DNA from: Planctomycetota bacterium
GTDB lineage: Bacteria > JAJVIF01 > JAPKYR01
DNA: 11,325 bases
Reading direction: 5' to 3'
NCBI GenBank assembly: GCA_030673355.1
Contig: DAOVJF010000043.1
Span: 1 to 11,325, forward strand
Below, piece after piece: positions 7,547 through 11,325 of this stretch. How positions within the stretch are numbered: position 1 is the stretch's first letter; each line of letters begins with the position of its first letter. The notes beneath the pieces were generated by a model. That model searched no databases. It saw only the letters and a list, made by a program, of their open reading frames with translations, and had not been told where the DNA came from. The position numbers and the translations under genes were made by a program.

Positions 7547-7575
7547 TTGATTTCAATGGGTTATCATCCTATAAT
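7547..7575 (+). promoter_or_regulatory. Sigma70-type promoter for the AMIN-protein / sugar transferase unit
   Basis: TTGATT (7547-7552), a 17-nt spacer and perfect TATAAT (7570-7575) match the sigma70 consensus well. The predicted start is near 7582, about 57 nt before the first ATG at 7639. A perfect 12-bp AT-only palindrome, ATTTAATTAAAT (7594-7605), lies in the leader and could be an operator or chance AT-rich sequence. A second, weaker -10-like TATACT is at 7610-7615. The -35 boxes of this promoter and the divergent one are about 76 bp apart, so one regulator could act on both. Confidence 0.72.
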
Positions 7576-7638
7576 ATCTTGAGTTGGGTTTAAATTTAAT
7601 TAAATCCGGTATACTTTAGCAGCCTGGGGTATTTTTTA

Positions 7639-9069
7639 ATGGGTTGCCAGGGAGATATGAAACCAGTGAATGACCCTGAGGGTGATTTAAAACCTGGTCA
7701 GGATAAAGGCTTGCATTGCCTGGAATGCGGAACCGACCTTCCGGACGATGCATCGAAATGTCCCAACTGCGGGAACGAGAAAAATATCCTCCCCGCCAGA
7801 TGGCACCCACCTGATTCTTTTGAAGGTATAAAATCTTCTTTTTCTAATTTGAGCAATGAAACCAGGGTACTTGTGGGTTTGTCGCTCGCCCTTTTATGTA
7901 CCCTTTGGATGCTTGGGTCTGCCAGGGCCGGTAGCCAGGTGCTCCTTAACGGCCAGCAGGACACAGAGATCGAAATTGTCCGTGCCGATCTGGGAAATGT
8001 GGTCCAAATCGAAGAAGTCGAAATCACCGGACATACTCCGGGCTCGTCCCGGGAGCTGGAACCTGTTAATATCGCAGATGCCAGGCTTCAGGCAAATTCG
8101 GCGCAGGAAGATGGCAAATGGTTCGATGCTGTCGATTTGTGGACCGAGGTAACCAGGATGGAAAACGCCGTACTCGATGATTTTCTGGCCCTCGCTAATG
8201 CTCACGACCGGGTGGACGATACTTTCGCTGCTCTCGCAAGCCTTAACAGCGCAATTGTCAGGTTCCCCGAAAGCCCTGAAGGATACCTCAAACTCGGTTC
8301 GCTCCAGGAGCGGATGGATAACCTGAACGCGGCACGATTCCAGTACCAGGTCGGACTGACCTACTGCCCGGGTAATATCGATCTAATTGAAAATCTCCAT
8401 CGTGTTGAAACAGGTCTCGGGCTTGTTGACGGTACAATTCCGGATTTCACCCCCGAAACCATCCCGGCCGAAATTCCTGTGGAAATTGAACCCGGCGGAT
8501 CGATCATTGTCGAATTGGTCGTTCCTGTTATCGAACCGGTCGAAGTTGAACCCGATCCGGTTGCTGAAAATCCTGTTCAACCGAATACGGAACCCGAACC
8601 GGATATCGATGAACCTATAACACTTATTGGCGGCGAACCGAATATTCTGACATCGGGTAACCCGGATATCGATGAGCCGGATGGTGACGTTTCAGATTCC
8701 AGCACACCTGAAGAAGGACTGATTATCGATATCCTGGACTTTGAAATTTCGGCTACAAATGACCTGGTTTCCGTGAACGTTATAGTCAATAGTCCCGCTG
8801 CATTCAGTACCAGCACCGCAAGCGATCCACCCAGATTAATTGTCAGGTTGCCCGGTACCCGGATTGCGCCAGGATCGAGTATAATCAGGGATATAAATAT
8901 CAATGTGCCTTTAGTGGAAAGGGTACATCTTGGGGAGGGGTCGGCCGATAATAAAACGGTGGCGATTCTCGTCATATATCTTGGAGAAAATGTTCGCCAT
9001 TCTGTCAGTGCTGATGATCACTCTGTGAGAGTTAGAATTGGAAAGGAATCCGGAATGGAAGCCGGGTGA
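7639..9069 (+). CDS. Zinc ribbon-TM-TPR-AMIN envelope protein
   Basis: The 476-residue protein has five parts. A cytoplasmic zinc ribbon has CLEC and CPNC (Cys27, 30, 41, 44). One TM helix spans about 77-94. A helical TPR-like region follows (about 143-258: A..L.....W.DAVDLW, L..A....AALASLNSAI...PES, GYLKLGSL......AARFQYQVGL). A Pro/Glu/Asp/Ile-rich linker covers about 262-358. The C-terminal AMIN-like beta domain (about 361-468) has the signature SDPPRLIVRLPGTRI (395-409). AMIN domains of AmiC and PilQ bind peptidoglycan or localise envelope machines, so the C-terminal half is predicted to be periplasmic. The start is uncertain: ATG 7639 has a GGGG about 9 nt upstream, while an in-frame ATG at 7657 follows AGGGAG with a short 2-nt gap. 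Either leaves the zinc ribbon intact. The sugar transferase gene follows 10 nt later (from its preferred ATG), suggesting one operon. Exact function is unknown. Confidence 0.84.
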   Translation: MGCQGDMKPVNDPEGDLKPGQDKGLHCLECGTDLPDDASKCPNCGNEKNILPARWHPPDSFEGIKSSFSNLSNETRVLVGLSLALLCTLWMLGSARAGSQVLLNGQQDTEIEIVRADLGNVVQIEEVEITGHTPGSSRELEPVNIADARLQANSAQEDGKWFDAVDLWTEVTRMENAVLDDFLALANAHDRVDDTFAALASLNSAIVRFPESPEGYLKLGSLQERMDNLNAARFQYQVGLTYCPGNIDLIENLHRVETGLGLVDGTIPDFTPETIPAEIPVEIEPGGSIIVELVVPVIEPVEVEPDPVAENPVQPNTEPEPDIDEPITLIGGEPNILTSGNPDIDEPDGDVSDSSTPEEGLIIDILDFEISATNDLVSVNVIVNSPAAFSTSTASDPPRLIVRLPGTRIAPGSSIIRDININVPLVERVHLGEGSADNKTVAILVIYLGENVRHSVSADDHSVRVRIGKESGMEAG

Positions 9070-9072
9070 GGG
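9065..9072 (+). promoter_or_regulatory. Ribosome binding site deciding the sugar transferase start
   Basis: GGTGAGGG overlaps the TGA stop (9067-9069) of the AMIN-protein gene and lies 7 nt before ATG 9080. The in-frame TTG at 9038 lacks a comparable site and would overlap the upstream gene by 32 nt. The ATG is therefore preferred, and translation of the two genes is likely coupled. Confidence 0.7.
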
Positions 9073-9079
9073 TATTATT

Positions 9080-9844
9080 ATGGGACTAACCAGTTTAAAA
9101 CCCAGAGATGGGGCTACTACTTCTGTACAAGAGGATCGCCGGTCGGAGTCCATCGACAACCCGGCTGATGTGAACCTGGCTTTCGCCGACGAAATCGAGT
9201 ACTGGCAGAGCGGCATTACTCTCAGCAGGCAGGGTTTGGTCTACCACGTTTTAAAACGCATGATCGACATTATTTTTGCGGTTGTTTTCCTGTTTCTCGG
9301 AATCCCATGGCTCCTCGTATGCGGTCTTCTTATGAAAAGGGAGGCGCCGGGACCGTTCTTCTACAAGCAGGACAGAATTGGCAGGGGTGGGAAAATCCTT
9401 AACGTTTACAAGCTGAGAAGCATGCCAGTCGATGCTGAATGTAACGGTCCGCAGCTCACACCGCTGAATGGCGACTGCCGTCTCGGTCCCGTGGGTAAAT
9501 TTATCCGCAGGGCAAAAATCGATGAGCTTCCCCAGTTCTGGAACGTACTGAAGGGAGAGTTCTCGGTGGTCGGACCACGTCCCGAACGTCCTTATTTCGT
9601 TAAACAATTCGAGGAGAAGTACCCGCTTTTCAATATCAGGCATACCGTGAAACCGGGTCTCACCGGACTGGCGCAGGTAAATGAAAAGGATTCACTGAAT
9701 ATGCGCGTAAAACTTCGCTACGATCTGTTCTATGTCCGCAAGCACAATCTCTTACTGGATTTGAAAATCTTATGGGACACGGCGATGTACTGTTTCCGCC
9801 AGTTGTTCACCGGATTCCGCGACGCCGCCAATGGTAGGATTTAA
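9080..9844 (+). CDS. Undecaprenyl-phosphate sugar-1-phosphate transferase (bacterial sugar transferase family)
   Basis: The 254-residue protein is a monotopic phosphoglycosyl transferase of the PglC/WcaJ/EpsB type. It would transfer a sugar-1-phosphate from an NDP-sugar to undecaprenyl phosphate, the first membrane step of surface-glycan assembly. Visible motifs are the membrane re-entrant segment LKRMIDIIFAVVFLFLGIPW (58-77), the basic/aromatic PGPFFYKQDRIGRGGK (90-105), YKLRSM (110-115), the catalytic Asp-Glu in AKIDELPQFWNVLKGE (145-160; D148, E149), SVVGPRPERPYFV (162-174), KPGLTGLAQVN (191-201) and the C-terminal YDLFYVRK...LDLKIL (214-230). The GPRPERP and IRHTVKPG variants resemble exopolysaccharide/EpsB-like members. 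It has only the catalytic core; the CoA-binding-like N-terminal half with four TM helices found in WcaJ is absent. Instead, about 50 polar residues precede the core. It probably works with the co-transcribed AMIN protein or distant glycosyltransferases; the sugar is unknown. Confidence 0.9.
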   Translation: MGLTSLKPRDGATTSVQEDRRSESIDNPADVNLAFADEIEYWQSGITLSRQGLVYHVLKRMIDIIFAVVFLFLGIPWLLVCGLLMKREAPGPFFYKQDRIGRGGKILNVYKLRSMPVDAECNGPQLTPLNGDCRLGPVGKFIRRAKIDELPQFWNVLKGEFSVVGPRPERPYFVKQFEEKYPLFNIRHTVKPGLTGLAQVNEKDSLNMRVKLRYDLFYVRKHNLLLDLKILWDTAMYCFRQLFTGFRDAANGRI

Positions 9845-9970
9845 GTCCAATCCTGTTAAACAAAAATTGATTGGAATTTAGGGGGCGATCTCGAATCAAT
9901 ATTTAATTAATAGGATTGGTCTAAGGAACATTTTTACCCAAACAACCACTTTTACAAATATCGAACCTGA
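9845..9970. other. AT-rich convergent gap with an inverted repeat
   Basis: Between the sugar transferase stop and the terminator stem I see no gene. CCAATCCT (9847-9854) and AGGATTGG (9912-9919) are perfect 8-bp inverted repeats separated by 57 nt. The interval also contains a related GATTGG (9869-9874) and the palindrome TTAATTAA (9903-9910). These could form part of a 3' UTR fold; significance is low. Confidence 0.45.
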
Positions 9971-10012
9971 AAACCAATTGTGCCAATCCCATCCCGCGGT
10001 TGGTTTTTTTTA
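9971..10012 (+). terminator. Rho-independent terminator of the AMIN/sugar transferase unit
   Basis: AAACCAA (9971-9977) pairs with TTGGTTT (10000-10006), and the stem is followed by more T residues, giving a run of eight from 10004. The 22-nt loop includes CCCGCGG and an alternative CCAA (9983-9986) that could also pair with TTGG. On the minus strand the T-tract is weaker, so the main direction is plus. Confidence 0.7.
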
Positions 10013-10036
10013 ATTTAATGCTGGGAAAATTCCCTG

Positions 10037-11325
10037 CTATTCCGATCCCGCGGCGAGTTGCTCGAAGTAGAAACGCACAAAGTCAGCGTATGATCTTGGG
10101 ATATCCTGATCCTCCATCGCATCCATGAGCGTTGCCACATCCGATGTTTCAAGCTCGAAGTACGGTATATAACTCGTCTCACCGGTTTGCGGGTCTACGA
10201 CTTCAGTAAATATATACGATCCACCGACATCCGTTAATTTACCCTCAAGCTGCACATCATAGAACTGGCCGGGTTTAAACCTGGATGCGTAGATTTCCTC
10301 ATAATCACGGTACTCGTCCGGGTTGGCGTTGGGATCCTCCGATGGATCATTCATCGCGCCAGGTTCCACTCCGTATGTACCGGCCTGGTACGGGCTGGAA
10401 CCTGTGCCCCAGTTCTGCCCGCCTGTATTACAGCTTCCCTGACCGCCGGGTCTTGAACAGTTGCCGCTGATCGAAGATCGCGACCGGCAGATTCCCTGCT
10501 TCATTTTACTGAAACTCGAGCATGAACCGAGGCTTTGTCCAAAACGGCCCATGGACTGCCCGGCGCTCCTGCATGCGGACGCCGCTTCTCCCATGCTCTG
10601 GCCCATCCGGCTCGGCATTCCCATGCTGCTGGGCATCCCGAACAAACTGCTCATGCTGGATCCGGCCCGGGAATTCTGTCCGCTCTGGCTGTCTCCGCTG
10701 CCGGGATTATTGCATTGTCCGCCCGAGCAATCTGTTTTCTCTCCCATCTCTTCCTGGGATGTGCCGCTTTCCTCAAGCTGTCGTCTCACTTCATCAAGCC
10801 GCTGTCGAGCCTCCTGGTTGGACCCGGATGAGCACGATCCCTCAGATATCTGTTCCTGGAGACCTTGAGCTACATTCTGGCACGTGGATTGAAGTTCGCC
10901 GCTTTGCTCGCTTGAAAGCTGGTTTGAATTCTGACATGCCTGTTCAAGGCGTTCTGCTTCCTCGATCAGCGCATCCGCGATTTCCTCATCGGTGCGGGTA
11001 TCCTCATCGCCAAAGTCTGCGCCCGCTTCTTCGAGCATTTGTCTGACTTCCTGGATTCGCTGCTGCGCGTCTGTGATGTCTTCCTGTGTGACCTCACCGG
11101 AGTCGAGAGCGGCCTGGAGGTCGTCGCGGACTTCCTCAAGCATCTCGATTGCCCGGTCTATAACATCCTGAGCTATGTCAAGGTCCTGGATTTCCGGGAT
11201 CGCGTTATCGATTGACTCAATGAGCATTTCAGCCATTTCAGCAGGGTCCCTCTGCCCGGACATCCCTTCGCCCTGGTCCGCGGCCGCCATCATCTCATCA
11301 CGGGCCTGCGCGAGCGCGTCGCGCA
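10037..11325 (-). CDS. Hypothetical protein, helical with Met/Ser/Gly/Cys-rich middle (5' end outside window)
   Basis: The frame stays open to the right edge past the first ATG (11293), with coding-like residues (R-D-A-L-A-Q-A-R-D-E) before it, so the true start is probably outside. Counting from 11293 there are 418 residues. Residues 15-180 are Glu/Gln/Ala-rich amphipathic helices, likely coiled coil. Residues 187-300 are low complexity, rich in Ser, Gly, Gln and Met (GMPSSMGMPSRMGQSMG, 219-235), with Cys at 189, 194, 241, 258, 269, 279 and 288. Residues 325-418 form a compact C-terminal segment with VVDPQTGETSYIPYFEL (365-381) and IPRSYADFVRFYFEQLA (398-414). The latter resembles the PPEYRELV..YF ending I associate with membrane/helical proteins encoded beside MoxR/VWA (Bat-like) clusters. 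That is a tentative memory-based comparison, and no such partner is visible here. No TM helix is visible in this part. Function unknown. Confidence 0.72.
   Translation of the reverse strand, partial: RDALAQARDEMMAAADQGEGMSGQRDPAEMAEMLIESIDNAIPEIQDLDIAQDVIDRAIEMLEEVRDDLQAALDSGEVTQEDITDAQQRIQEVRQMLEEAGADFGDEDTRTDEEIADALIEEAERLEQACQNSNQLSSEQSGELQSTCQNVAQGLQEQISEGSCSSGSNQEARQRLDEVRRQLEESGTSQEEMGEKTDCSGGQCNNPGSGDSQSGQNSRAGSSMSSLFGMPSSMGMPSRMGQSMGEAASACRSAGQSMGRFGQSLGSCSSFSKMKQGICRSRSSISGNCSRPGGQGSCNTGGQNWGTGSSPYQAGTYGVEPGAMNDPSEDPNANPDEYRDYEEIYASRFKPGQFYDVQLEGKLTDVGGSYIFTEVVDPQTGETSYIPYFELETSDVATLMDAMEDQDIPRSYADFVRFYFEQLAAGSE

Noticed and set aside
7514..7547. Alternative plus-strand promoter using TTGACT at 7514-7519
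   Set aside because: The nearest -10-like TATAGT (7542-7547) is 22 nt away, too far; the TTGATT-17-TATAAT pair just downstream is much better.
9038..9079. TTG start for the sugar transferase
   Set aside because: It would add 14 residues overlapping the upstream gene without a ribosome site, while ATG 9080 has GGTGAGGG 7 nt upstream.
10522..11046. 174-residue plus-strand open frame opposite the helical hypothetical protein
   Set aside because: The minus-strand frame is longer, runs through the window edge and gives amphipathic helices. This one is Arg/Pro/Cys-rich noise from GC-rich antisense sequence.

Overview
This window looks like chromosomal DNA from an uncultured or poorly characterised diderm bacterium. 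The evidence is a lipoprotein with a very large predicted extracytoplasmic part, an AMIN-domain envelope protein and two polyprenyl-phosphate glycosyl/phosphosugar transferases. Genes are moderately GC-balanced and the gaps are AT-rich, with good sigma70-type promoters. I cannot name the phylum. I see no tRNA, rRNA, CRISPR array, transposase or phage gene, so this reads as an ordinary core or envelope-biogenesis region that contains one unusual surface protein.

Layout, left to right. (1) Positions 1-2107, plus strand: the C-terminal part of a YfhO-type membrane glycosyltransferase-like protein, cut by the window edge, followed 10 nt later by a GTG-started dolichol/polyprenol-phosphate mannose synthase-type GT2 enzyme. 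The pairing resembles lipid-linked sugar donor systems of the CsbB/YfhO kind. (2) Positions 2108-2250: a convergent gap with two hairpins, one a very GC-rich stem flanked by C6/G6 runs. (3) Positions 2251-7356, minus strand: a 1701-residue lipoprotein with an unrecognised N-terminal module and 14 PKD-like Ig domains. The PKD domains form seven A-B dyads with one cysteine at a fixed, alternating place in every domain. (4) Positions 7357-7638: a divergent intergenic region with a convincing promoter on each strand. (5) Positions 7639-9844, plus strand: a two-gene unit made of a zinc ribbon-TM-TPR-AMIN protein and a short monotopic undecaprenyl-phosphate sugar-phosphate transferase, closed by a Rho-independent terminator near 9971-10011. 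(6) Positions 10037-11325, minus strand: the 3' part of a helical, Glu/Gln-rich protein with a Met/Ser/Gly/Cys-rich middle, cut by the right edge.

The common thread is the cell surface. Two genes or gene pairs handle polyprenyl-linked sugars, one protein probably links the cytoplasm to peptidoglycan, and one giant acidic lipoprotein is likely displayed outside the membrane. Any functional connection between them, for example glycosylation of the lipoprotein or exopolysaccharide assembly, is inferred from proximity only. The most distinctive item is the alternating-cysteine PKD dyad architecture.
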